Below are positions 41,691 through 49,064 of a stretch of DNA of 64,000 nucleotides, piece after piece. Under the pieces are notes generated by a model. It saw only the letters and a list, made by a program, of their open reading frames with translations, did no database searches and was not told the DNA's origin. Origin of the DNA: Saccharothrix syringae (lineage in GTDB: Bacteria; Actinomycetota; Actinomycetes; Mycobacteriales; Pseudonocardiaceae); the NCBI RefSeq assembly GCF_009498035.1, contig NZ_CP034550.1:10540001-10604000 (forward strand). Direction: 5' to 3'. Position 1 is the first letter of the stretch. The number at the start of each line of letters is the position of its first letter. A program made the translations under genes and the position numbers.

Positions 41691-43874
41691 ATGACGAGGT
41701 GGGTCGCCGACCTGGCCCTGGGCGTCCGGCTGGCCGTCGGGGGCAGCCGGACGTCCTGGGCGAGGTTGGCGCTCACCGCGACCGGCGTCGGTTTGGGCGT
41801 GACCGTGCTGCTGCTGGCCGCCTCGGTCGGCCCCGCCCGGGAGGCCAAGTCGGAGCGGGTGCGGGCCGCGGCCGTCACCGCCACCGGTGACGGGCCGGCC
41901 GTGCTCAAGGTCCGCCGGGTCACCGTCCCGTGGCAGGGCCGCGGGATCAACGGCGTCGAGCTGGCCGCCACCACGCCCGACGCGCCCGCCCCACCCGGGG
42001 TCGGCCGCATCCCGGGCCCGGGTGAGCTGGTGGTCTCGCCCGAACTGCTCGACCTCATGCGCGCGGACGACGCCGTCCGCGCCCTGTTCCCGGAGAGCGT
42101 CATCGGCGTGATCGCCGACGCCGGCCTGCCCAGGCCGAAGTCGCTGCTCTTCTACGCGGGCCTGTCGCAGGTCCACCTGGACGACGCCGCCGACGCCACC
42201 GGCTTCGGCGGTGACCTGCCGCGGTACACGCTGCTGCCCGCGTACCGCCTGCTGATGCTCGCCGCGATCAGCGCCCTGCTGGTGCCGCTCGGGATCTTCG
42301 TCGTGGTCGCCACCCGCCTCGGCGCCACCGGCCGCGCGCGGCGCCTCGCCGCGATCCGCCTGGTCGGCGCGTCGCACCGGCAGCTGCGCCGGTTCGCGGC
42401 GGGCGAGACGCTGGCCGGGGCGGTGCTCGGCCTGTTCGTCGGCGTGGCGCTGTTCTTCGCCGCCCGGCCGCTGGCCCGGTTCGTCGAGGTCGAGGGCGTC
42501 GGCTTCTTCCCGACGGACCTGCTGCCCGACCCGCTGCTGGGCGCCCTGGTCGGGCTGGGCGTGCCGGTGGTCGCGGTCGGGTCCGCGCTGCTCGCCCTGC
42601 GCACCGAGGAACTGGGCCCGCTGGGCCTGGTCCGCGAGGTCCGCCCACCCGCCCGGCGGGCGTGGTGGCGGTTCGCGCTGCTCGGCGCCGGCACCGCCGT
42701 GCTGGTGGTGATCACGGTGGTCGGCGACTTCTGGGAGGCGATGACCGACTCGCGCGTGGCCGTGGGCCTCGGCCTGGGCATCGCGCTGGTCCTGGCGGGC
42801 ACGGGCGCGGTGCTGCCGTGGCTGGTCGGGCAGGTCGCCCGCCGCCTCCAGCCGGACGGTGTCGCGCCGCTGCTGGCCCTGCGCGCGCTCCGCTTCGACA
42901 CCGGCACGCCCCGCGTGCTGTCCGGTGTGGTGGTGGTCCTGACCGGTTCGCTGACGCTGCAGGTGCTGCTCGGCGTGGCCGCGCAGGTCAGCGCCGCGCC
43001 GCCGGTGGACGAGCCCGACCGGTGGGTGCTCGACCTGTCCCGGCACACCCCGCTGCGGTCGCTGGAGGAGTCGATCGCGCTGGTCGGCGGCGTGGGGCGG
43101 GTCAGCGAGGTGCGCCGGTACCGCACGGCGGGCGCGTCGCTGCTCAGCACCGACTGCGCCGAGCTCGCCGAGCGCCTGCGGGTCGACGACTGCGCGCCCG
43201 GCTCGGCCTACCTGGTCGGTGACGGCCCGGCGCCGGGCACCGAGGTGGTCGTCGAGGGGCAGCGGTGGGTCGTGCCCCGGCACCGGCCGGTCGAGGGCGC
43301 CGCCGGGCCGCCGGGCCTGTTCGTCGCGGGTGGCGCGGACCCCGTGCTGTCGGCCCTCCCGCCGGTCGAACTGGTCGTGCGCGGCGCGCCGGACGAGTCG
43401 TTCGGCGACCGCCTGCTGGCCGCGACCGGGCGCGTGGACCGGGCGGTGACGCTGCGCCGGCCGTTCGAGGCGGGGCAGGTCGAGCTGTTCACGTCCCTGC
43501 GCGGCGGCGTGATCGGCGGTTCGGCGCTGCTCACCCTGCTCGCCGTGGTGGGGCTCGCGGCGGCGGCCGCCGACCAGGTCCTGGAACGCTCCCGGCCCAC
43601 GGCCGTGCTCGCCGCGAACGGCGTGCCGCACCGGGTGCTCGCGGTGTCCGCGCTGTGGCAGTCGGCCGTGCCCGCGGCGCTCGGCACCGGCCTGGCCGTC
43701 CCGATCGGCCTGGGCACGGCGTGGCTGGTCGCGCCCAGCGGCCGGTTCCGGGTCGAGTGGACCGAGGTCGCCACCACGGTCGGCTCGGCGGTGGTCATCG
43801 TGCTCGCGGTGTCGCTGTGCACGCTGCCGGCGCTGCGCTCGGCGATCCTCCCGACCGGCCTGCGAACCGAGTAG
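41691..43874 (+). CDS. FtsX-like ABC permease 2
   Basis: A 727-aa permease similar to permease 1: the N-termini align closely (WVADLALGVRLAVGGSRTSW versus WWSDLALGVRLALGGGRTSW). FtsX modules are at about 180-310 (AAISALLVPLGIFVVVATRLG; RRLAAIRLVGASHRQL) and at the C-terminus (LLTLLAVVGLAAAAADQVLERSRPTAVLAANGVPHRVL). There is no adjacent ATPase of its own, so it probably shares the one upstream, giving either a heterodimer or an alternative exporter. The ATG at 41691 is well placed. Confidence 0.9.
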   Translation: MTRWVADLALGVRLAVGGSRTSWARLALTATGVGLGVTVLLLAASVGPAREAKSERVRAAAVTATGDGPAVLKVRRVTVPWQGRGINGVELAATTPDAPAPPGVGRIPGPGELVVSPELLDLMRADDAVRALFPESVIGVIADAGLPRPKSLLFYAGLSQVHLDDAADATGFGGDLPRYTLLPAYRLLMLAAISALLVPLGIFVVVATRLGATGRARRLAAIRLVGASHRQLRRFAAGETLAGAVLGLFVGVALFFAARPLARFVEVEGVGFFPTDLLPDPLLGALVGLGVPVVAVGSALLALRTEELGPLGLVREVRPPARRAWWRFALLGAGTAVLVVITVVGDFWEAMTDSRVAVGLGLGIALVLAGTGAVLPWLVGQVARRLQPDGVAPLLALRALRFDTGTPRVLSGVVVVLTGSLTLQVLLGVAAQVSAAPPVDEPDRWVLDLSRHTPLRSLEESIALVGGVGRVSEVRRYRTAGASLLSTDCAELAERLRVDDCAPGSAYLVGDGPAPGTEVVVEGQRWVVPRHRPVEGAAGPPGLFVAGGADPVLSALPPVELVVRGAPDESFGDRLLAATGRVDRAVTLRRPFEAGQVELFTSLRGGVIGGSALLTLLAVVGLAAAAADQVLERSRPTAVLAANGVPHRVLAVSALWQSAVPAALGTGLAVPIGLGTAWLVAPSGRFRVEWTEVATTVGSAVVIVLAVSLCTLPALRSAILPTGLRTE

Positions 43875-43962
43875 CGACGCACCGCGACGATCTTCGGTTC
43901 CCAGCACCACACCATCGTGCGGCAGCTGTATCCCCAGGTCAGACGGCTCGCTCTCAAGGAAC

Positions 43963-44547
43963 GTGCAAGATCGAACCAACGCCGAACTGCTCACCCTCGC
44001 CCACGGCGGCGACGAGACCGCGTGGCAGGAGGTCGTCCGCAGGCACGTGCGCCTGGTCTGGGCGGTGCCCCGCTCGCACCGGCTGGGCCCGGAGGACGCG
44101 GCCGACGTCTGCCAGACCACGTGGCTCGCGCTGGCCGAGAACCTGACCCGCATCCGGCACCCGGACCGCCTGGGCGCCTGGCTGGTCACCACGGCCCGGC
44201 ACGAGTCGCTGGCCGTACTGCGGCTGCGCGGCCGCGAAGCCCCCACCGACCTGTGGCAACCACCCGACCGCGCGCCGACGGGCAACACCGCGCCGGCCTT
44301 CGGGAACACCGCGCCGACCCCCGAGGACGCCCTGCTGACCGGCGAGGCCGACGCGCGGCTCTGGCGCGCCTACGCGACCCTGGGCGACCGGTGCCGCGAG
44401 ATCCTGCGGCTGGCCGCGTTCGCGCCGGAGCTGTCGTTCACGCAGGTCGCCGAGGCGGTCGGCATCCCGGTCAACAGCCTCGGCCCCACGCGCGGCCGGT
44501 GCCTGGCGGTGCTGCGCCGCCGCATCGGCGTGGAGGTGGCCCGGTGA
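43963..44547 (+). CDS. ECF-type RNA polymerase sigma factor
   Basis: A 194-aa sigma-70 family protein. Region 2 spans about residues 5-85, with EVVRRHVRLVWAVPRSHRLGPEDAADVCQTTWLALAENL. A linker with two NTAP repeats (GNTAPAFGNTAPTPED) leads to region 4, about 125-190 (LGDRCREILRLAAFAPELSFTQVAEAVGIPVNSLGPTRGRCL). The order directs it to its own promoter set, unknown here. There is no obvious anti-sigma gene. Its stop overlaps the start of a 141-aa protein, itself overlapping a CHAT gene, so the three are made together. GTG start after a GGAAC. Confidence 0.92.
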   Translation: MQDRTNAELLTLAHGGDETAWQEVVRRHVRLVWAVPRSHRLGPEDAADVCQTTWLALAENLTRIRHPDRLGAWLVTTARHESLAVLRLRGREAPTDLWQPPDRAPTGNTAPAFGNTAPTPEDALLTGEADARLWRAYATLGDRCREILRLAAFAPELSFTQVAEAVGIPVNSLGPTRGRCLAVLRRRIGVEVAR

Positions 44548-44969
44548 CCCCCGACCGCCTGCTGCTCGACGCCCTCGCCCACCTGGTCGACCACCTCGAC
44601 CCCGCCCCCGACGACCTGGCCGCGCGGGCCGCCGACGCCCTGGCCGAACGGGTGGACGCGGTCCCGCTGCGCCTGCTCACCGACTCCGCCCTGGTCACGC
44701 CACCCGGTACGCGTGGTCGGTGCGCCACCCGGACCCTGCGGTTCGCCGGCCTGGACCTCCAACTCGACCACGCCGACGGCGGCCTGCACGCCACCGGCCT
44801 CGCCCCCCGCCCCTGCGCGCTGGCCACGGCGCGGTGGCCGGGCGGCGAGGTCCGGGCGGCGGTCGACCGCACGGGCTGGTTCCACCTGGACGGCGTGCCG
44901 TTCGGCCCGGTCAGGTTCGTGCTGGACGGTCCGGCCGGTCGCCGCGCCACCCCGTGGTTCGTCGCATGA
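44544..44969 (+). CDS. Uncharacterised 141-aa protein between ECF sigma and CHAT genes
   Basis: No firm family. Residues 1-50 are helical (LLLDALAHLVDHLDPAPDDLAARAADALAERV). The remainder is beta-rich, TLRFAGLDLQLDH then GEVRAAVDRTGWFHLDGVPFGPVRFVLDG and a terminal ATPWFVA. That region reads like a small carboxypeptidase-regulatory/Ig-like sandwich. It could be the anti-sigma, sensor or substrate of the neighbouring CHAT protease (inference). GTGA overlap with the sigma gene and ATGA overlap with the CHAT gene indicate strict co-translation. Confidence 0.7.
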   Translation: MTPDRLLLDALAHLVDHLDPAPDDLAARAADALAERVDAVPLRLLTDSALVTPPGTRGRCATRTLRFAGLDLQLDHADGGLHATGLAPRPCALATARWPGGEVRAAVDRTGWFHLDGVPFGPVRFVLDGPAGRRATPWFVA

Positions 44970-46768
44970 CCCCCGAACGCACGCGAGCCCTGGTCGACCG
45001 CGCGGAAGCGCTCCTCAGCACCGGACTGGTGCGGGAAGCGAACGCCGTGCTCAGGGCCGCCGTCACGACGCGCGTGCCGGAAGCCCTGCTGCTCGCGGCG
45101 CGCTGCGCGTTGCGCGACGACGACCCCGTCACGGCACGCGCGCTGGCCGCGGAGGCGGAGGCGTCGTTCCGCGCCGCGAACCGGTCGTTCTGGGTGCCGG
45201 TCGCGCAGGCGATCGCCCTGCGGGCAGGCGCATCCGGCTCGACGCCCGCACCCGTTCCGACAAGCACTCCCGGCCGGGCGGGCACACCACCCCCGGCCAG
45301 TCCACCAACGCCGGCCGGTCCACCGACCCCGGTGGGCGCCCCCGGCCCGACGAACGTGCTCGACCCGACGAACACCCCCGCCCCTTCGAACACCCCCAGC
45401 CCTTCGAACACCTCTGGCCTGACGAACACCCCCACCCCAGCAGACGTGATCGCGGCGGCGAGCGCGGTCGCGGCCGCGTGCGACGAGCACGGCCACCACG
45501 ACGACGCGGCCGAACTGCGCCTCGCCCTCCTCCCCGCGGAAGCCGCCGCCCGCAGGCACCGCGGCACCACTCGGTCCAGGGCCGCCGGCTGGCTCGCCCG
45601 GGCCCGCCTGGCCACCACACGCCGGGACGCGGTCGCCGCGTGCCGCGCGGGACTCGCCCTGCACGACACCACCACCAGCGGAGAACTCGTGGACATCGCC
45701 CTCGACCACGCCCTCGACAGCACCGACGCCCGAGCGGTCCTGCACTGGGGCGAACGCCGCCGCGCCGCGGCGCCCGCGCCGACGCCCGAGGTGGGCGAGG
45801 TGCGCGCGGAGCTGCGGCTGGCGCGCGTGCGGGGCGACCAGGACCGGGTCGCGTACCTGGAGCGGGAGGTCCGCAGGCTCTCGTTCGCGGCGGGGCCGGC
45901 CCGCGAACCGGTCGTGCCGCTGTCGGACGTGCTGGGCGCGCTGGGCGACCGGGCCCTGCTGATGTTCATCAGCCACCGGGGTCGGCTGGTGGCGGTGTCG
46001 GTCGCGGCCGGGCGGGTCAGGTTGCACGACTGCGGGGACGCCCGAACCGCGGCTCGACACGTTCGAGCGATTTCGCTGGCCACCGCATCACCCGCGGTGA
46101 CCGGTTTTCCGGCGACCGCACCGCACGCCGTGGCCGAGTTGGACCGCCTGCTGCGCCCCGCCGGCGATCGCGGGCTGGTGGTCGTGCCCAGCCCGGAGCT
46201 GGCGCGGCTGCCGTGGGCGGCGCTGCCGTCGGCGCGTGGCCGGGCGGTGTCCGTGGCGCCGTCGGCGGGCTGCTGGTTCCGGGCCCACTCGCGACCGTTG
46301 GCGCTGGGCAGGCGGTTGTGGGTGGCCGGGCCGGACCTCCGGCACGCGCAGCGGGAGGTGGAGTCGTTGCGGCGGGCGCACGGCGGCGAGTTCCGCTCCA
46401 CCGTGGACGGCGCGTTGTCGGGAATGGCGCAAGCCGATGTCGTGCACATCGCCGCGCACGGCGTGCGTCAAGACGAGCTTTTCTCCTATTTGCAACTTGA
46501 AGATGGCCCTTTGCACGGACACGACTTGGACAGCCTCGCCAAAGTTCCCCCGATAGTGGTGTTGTCCGCGTGCGAGTCGGGTTTGGCGCGCGTGTTGCTG
46601 CGGCGCGGGGCGCGCGTGGTCGTGGAGAGCGTGCGGTCCGTGCCCGACGACCGGGTCGTCGACCTCATGATCGACCTGCACGCCGACCTGGCCCGACCTG
46701 CGCAAGCGCTTGCGGACGCGCAGGCCCGCCACGGTGAGCTGGGCTTCGTCTGCGTGGGAGCGGGATGA
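44966..46768 (+). CDS. CHAT-domain (caspase-like) protein with TPR-like N-terminus
   Basis: A 600-aa protein. A helical TPR-like N-terminus (residues 1-90, ALVDRAEALLSTGLVREANAVLRAAV) is followed by a Pro/Thr linker (about 90-150, repeats of TPAPSNTPSPSNT type), more helical repeats (150-310), and a C-terminal CHAT domain (about 330-600). The protease dyad is visible: His in DVVHIAAHG (about residue 498) and Cys in VVLSACESGLA (about 536). CHAT proteases work in bacterial immunity and programmed cell death (family knowledge). Coupling to an ECF sigma suggests a transcription-linked stress response. Confidence 0.9.
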   Translation: MTPERTRALVDRAEALLSTGLVREANAVLRAAVTTRVPEALLLAARCALRDDDPVTARALAAEAEASFRAANRSFWVPVAQAIALRAGASGSTPAPVPTSTPGRAGTPPPASPPTPAGPPTPVGAPGPTNVLDPTNTPAPSNTPSPSNTSGLTNTPTPADVIAAASAVAAACDEHGHHDDAAELRLALLPAEAAARRHRGTTRSRAAGWLARARLATTRRDAVAACRAGLALHDTTTSGELVDIALDHALDSTDARAVLHWGERRRAAAPAPTPEVGEVRAELRLARVRGDQDRVAYLEREVRRLSFAAGPAREPVVPLSDVLGALGDRALLMFISHRGRLVAVSVAAGRVRLHDCGDARTAARHVRAISLATASPAVTGFPATAPHAVAELDRLLRPAGDRGLVVVPSPELARLPWAALPSARGRAVSVAPSAGCWFRAHSRPLALGRRLWVAGPDLRHAQREVESLRRAHGGEFRSTVDGALSGMAQADVVHIAAHGVRQDELFSYLQLEDGPLHGHDLDSLAKVPPIVVLSACESGLARVLLRRGARVVVESVRSVPDDRVVDLMIDLHADLARPAQALADAQARHGELGFVCVGAG

Positions 46769-47175
46769 CGGCGCCAGCGCGGGAAGACGTCGGATGGGCC
46801 GGTCAAGCCAGCCCATCTTCACCCCAACGGCTTAAGCACTTCGTCGGTGCCGCGCATCATCCCTTGGTCGCCCCGGACGAGGAGACGGGCCCGCGCCGGT
46901 CGAGTTCAGGCAGTGGAACGCGCCCATATTCGTCCACTGTGGACCAGATCTTCACCATCCACAGGGGACTTGAGGAATTTTCACCCGATGCGGTATCGAC
47001 GACGGACCGTGTTCACTCAGGGGTGCGACAACCCGGACAGCCGCACCGCACCGCCCTTCCGAGTGGGTTCGGCCGGAGAAAGTTCGAAAATGCGGTGACC
47101 AGTGCTAGACATAGCAAAACGTAGACCTCGAACGGTCCGTCCCGTTCGCCGTACCCGGAACGGTGGTGATCTCCA
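46769..47175. other. Intergenic region of lower GC, no gene
   Basis: A 407-bp region between the CHAT gene and a secreted-protein gene. It begins with a short hairpin. It includes the lower-GC stretch 46920-47000 with a perfect 13-bp dyad GTCCAC-T-GTGGAC (46932-46944), and an AT-richer part at 47085-47130. The promoter of the secreted-protein gene must lie here. No ORF with actinobacterial codon bias is present. Confidence 0.5.
46793..46817 (+). terminator. Hairpin downstream of the CHAT gene
   Basis: Arms GATGGGC and GCCCATC with inner GG/CC pairs, 24 bp after the CHAT stop. A moderate stem, probable terminator of the sigma-CHAT operon. Confidence 0.55.
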
Positions 47176-48165
47176 GTGGCAGTCTCCGACGCGGTGCGCC
47201 GCACCGGATCGCTGCTGCTCCGGGCGCTCGCCGTCAGCGGTCTGACGGCGGCGGCCTGGCTGGTGTGCGCCGGCGCGGCGTCGGCGGAGGACGAGGTGCT
47301 CACCGCCTCCAAGGCGGTGCACCTCGCGCACCAGGAGGCGTACGAGGAGCAGCGGGCGGAGGCCGCCGACCTGGTCGCGGACGCGGTGCCGTCACCGGGA
47401 TCGCCGGGGTCGCTGGATTCGCCGGGGTCGCTGGATTCGGTGGGCTCGCTGGGCTCGCTGAATTCGGGGGGCTCGCTGGGTCCGGCGGGGTCGCTGGGAT
47501 CGGCGAGTTCGCTGGGATCGCCGGGGGTGCTGGGGGTCGTCGAGTTCCCCGACTTCACGTTCGCCCGCGAACCCGCCGCCGAGCCCGCGGCCACCGTCTT
47601 CACCGACGAGCCGTTCTTCGCCGGCACCACCGAGGACGACGACCTGGCGTACCCGGCCGTCGACGACCTCGGTTACAGCAGCCGCACGGGTTCGGTGACC
47701 AACACCGTGCCCACCCCGGTGTACGAGGCGAAGGTGGCCGCGAAGGCGGCGGCCAGGGCAGCAGCCCTCGCGGCCGCCGAGGCCCCACCGCCCGCGTCGG
47801 CGCAACCGGCCGCACCCCCGGCCGCGCCGAAGCACGAACCGACACCGGCCGGCCACGCGCTCCCCGCGTCGACCGCACCGGTCGCGCACCAGCCCCAGGC
47901 CGCCACGCCCACCGCACTGGTGAGCTGGGAAGCACCCGAACCGGGCTCGCCCTCACCGGCCCCGAAGCACGCGCCCGCGCCCAGCGCGCCGACCGCGTCC
48001 TCCGGCAGCGCCGACAACGGCGGCGGCCACCGCGGTGGCGGCGTCACCGCCTCCCTCACCGGCCAGTCCGACGTGGAACCGCCGACCGCCTGGTCGGTGG
48101 AACGCCGCGACGACGGCCGGTCACCGGGCAGCGTGCCAGGGCTGCCCAGCACGTCACCCGACTGA
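47176..48165 (+). CDS. Secreted low-complexity protein of unknown function
   Basis: A 329-aa exported protein. The signal peptide (residues 1-37) has an ASA cut before EDEV. A helix VLTASKAVHLAHQEAYEEQRAEAADLV is followed by a run of about nine Gly/Ser/Leu pentads (about 74-115, GSLDS/GSLGS type), an acidic middle, an Ala-rich helix, and a Pro/Ala/Gly tail. No family recognised and no membrane anchor, so probably released or cell-wall-retained. GTG start at 47176. It lies downstream of the CHAT cassette but on its own transcript. Confidence 0.75.
   Translation: MAVSDAVRRTGSLLLRALAVSGLTAAAWLVCAGAASAEDEVLTASKAVHLAHQEAYEEQRAEAADLVADAVPSPGSPGSLDSPGSLDSVGSLGSLNSGGSLGPAGSLGSASSLGSPGVLGVVEFPDFTFAREPAAEPAATVFTDEPFFAGTTEDDDLAYPAVDDLGYSSRTGSVTNTVPTPVYEAKVAAKAAARAAALAAAEAPPPASAQPAAPPAAPKHEPTPAGHALPASTAPVAHQPQAATPTALVSWEAPEPGSPSPAPKHAPAPSAPTASSGSADNGGGHRGGGVTASLTGQSDVEPPTAWSVERRDDGRSPGSVPGLPSTSPD
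47395..47530 (+). repeat. Imperfect 15-bp coding repeats (Gly-Ser-Leu pentads)
   Basis: Units of the type TCGCTGGGATCGCCG/GGG repeat roughly nine times in frame within the secreted-protein gene, encoding GSLxS pentads. Copies differ by few bases, consistent with slippage expansion. Confidence 0.75.
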
Positions 48166-48309
48166 GTTACGCGGGACCCGTGTGCCCTGAGCACACCGCA
48201 ACCGCAGTCCCCGGCACAGGACGCAGCCAAGCGACTGTCCCCGGCCCGCACCGCAGGCCCTGACCACAGCCGCCGCCCGCCGACGCAGCCGACTCCGGCG
48301 CCGAGGCAC

Positions 48310-48360
48310 ACCCGAGCACGCCCAACACCCGAGCACGCCCGATACCCGAGCACGCCCAGA
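48310..48360. repeat. 17-bp direct tandem repeat, 3 units
   Basis: Units start at 48310, 48327 and 48344, sharing ACCCGAGCACGCCC and differing in the last three bases (AAC, GAT, AGA). Non-coding. Located about 150 bp after the secreted-protein stop. Confidence 0.85.
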
Positions 48361-48364
48361 GGCT

Positions 48365-48399
48365 CCCGTTCCTGCCGACCGCGCCCCGGCAGGAACGGG
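48365..48399 (+). terminator. Hairpin, likely terminator of the secreted-protein gene
   Basis: Perfect 13-bp arms CCCGTTCCTGCCG/CGGCAGGAACGGG with a 9-nt loop. It lies about 200 bp past the stop, directly after the 17-bp repeats. Confidence 0.6.
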
Positions 48400-48447
48400 C
48401 AATGGTCCCGTCGTCGCGCTGCCCCCGCAGCGATGGGATCACACGGA

Positions 48448-48496
48448 AACCTGCGGTGGGGGACGCCAATCCCTGGAGCGTTCCCCACCGCAGGTT
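48448..48496. repeat. 14-bp inverted repeat with 21-nt loop
   Basis: Perfect arms AACCTGCGGTGGGG (48448-48461) and CCCCACCGCAGGTT (48483-48496). It sits in the gene-poor region, about 85 bp from another hairpin. It could be a terminator, a small-RNA stem or a mobile-element remnant. Confidence 0.7.
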
Positions 48497-49064
48497 CGCG
48501 AGACCACCGCCGGGCCCCGGCTCATCGAGGGGCTGCGCCGGAGCCCGGCGGAGGAGTTCGATCACACGATGGGGTGATCAACTCCAGAACATGTACGAAA
48601 ACGGGGGGTTCGCGCATCGGTTGAACATGAGGAAACCCCGAGCGACCACCCCTCCGCCCACCACGGACCAGCCCACCCCGTGCCACTGACCACGGACCGG
48701 CCGCCCCGCCGAGCAGCAGCCCCACCCCACCCGAACGCCGACCGCCCCCACCCGAGCCGACCGACTCCACCAGAGCCCCACACCAGCCAGCGCCCGCGCC
48801 CGCCAACGCGCGCCAGCCAGCCCAACAACCGCAGCCGACCCGGCCGCGGCCAGTCCCACCAGCAGCCACGACCGACCCCAGCCAGCCGGGCTCCGGCCAC
48901 GACCGGCAGCCGGCGGGCAAGAGGTACCCAGGGGTAGGCCACCCCGCCAGCGGCCGACAGTGGCCGCCGCAACGCGGTTCGTCACCCACGACCCGTTGCC
49001 GCCGACCACTTGCCGCCGCCGACCACCCGCCGAGCCCGTCGCTGCCGGCCCTCGTCGTCGCAGC

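Larger units (their letters stand above)
48166..49064. other. 0.9-kb region without a convincing gene
   Basis: The longest gene-poor stretch in the window, between the secreted-protein gene and the MocR gene. It contains a 17-bp tandem repeat, a hairpin at 48365-48399, a second long inverted repeat at 48448-48496, and a less GC-rich segment (48560-48650) with two GAACATG words. Long CCAGCC/CAGCC-rich tracts fill 48690-48960. Open frames of 80-155 codons exist on both strands but have low-complexity composition and no family resemblance. Confidence 0.55.

Noticed and set aside
38508..44309. A 1933-codon open frame on the minus strand across the ABC exporter and sigma genes
   Set aside because: It is antisense to well-supported genes, and its composition (His, Arg, Gln, Gly and Ala repeats) is the reading of GC-rich wobble positions. 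No family, no start signal.
46932..46965. Replication-origin-like DnaA boxes (near matches to TTGTCCACA)
   Set aside because: Only one 8/9 match and weaker ones, and no dnaA, dnaN or gyrase genes nearby. The GTCCAC dyad is noted only as an intergenic feature.
48522..48989. A 155-codon minus-strand ORF in the gene-poor region
   Set aside because: Gly/Trp/Ala low complexity from CCAGCC-rich DNA, no domain, no good ribosome binding site.
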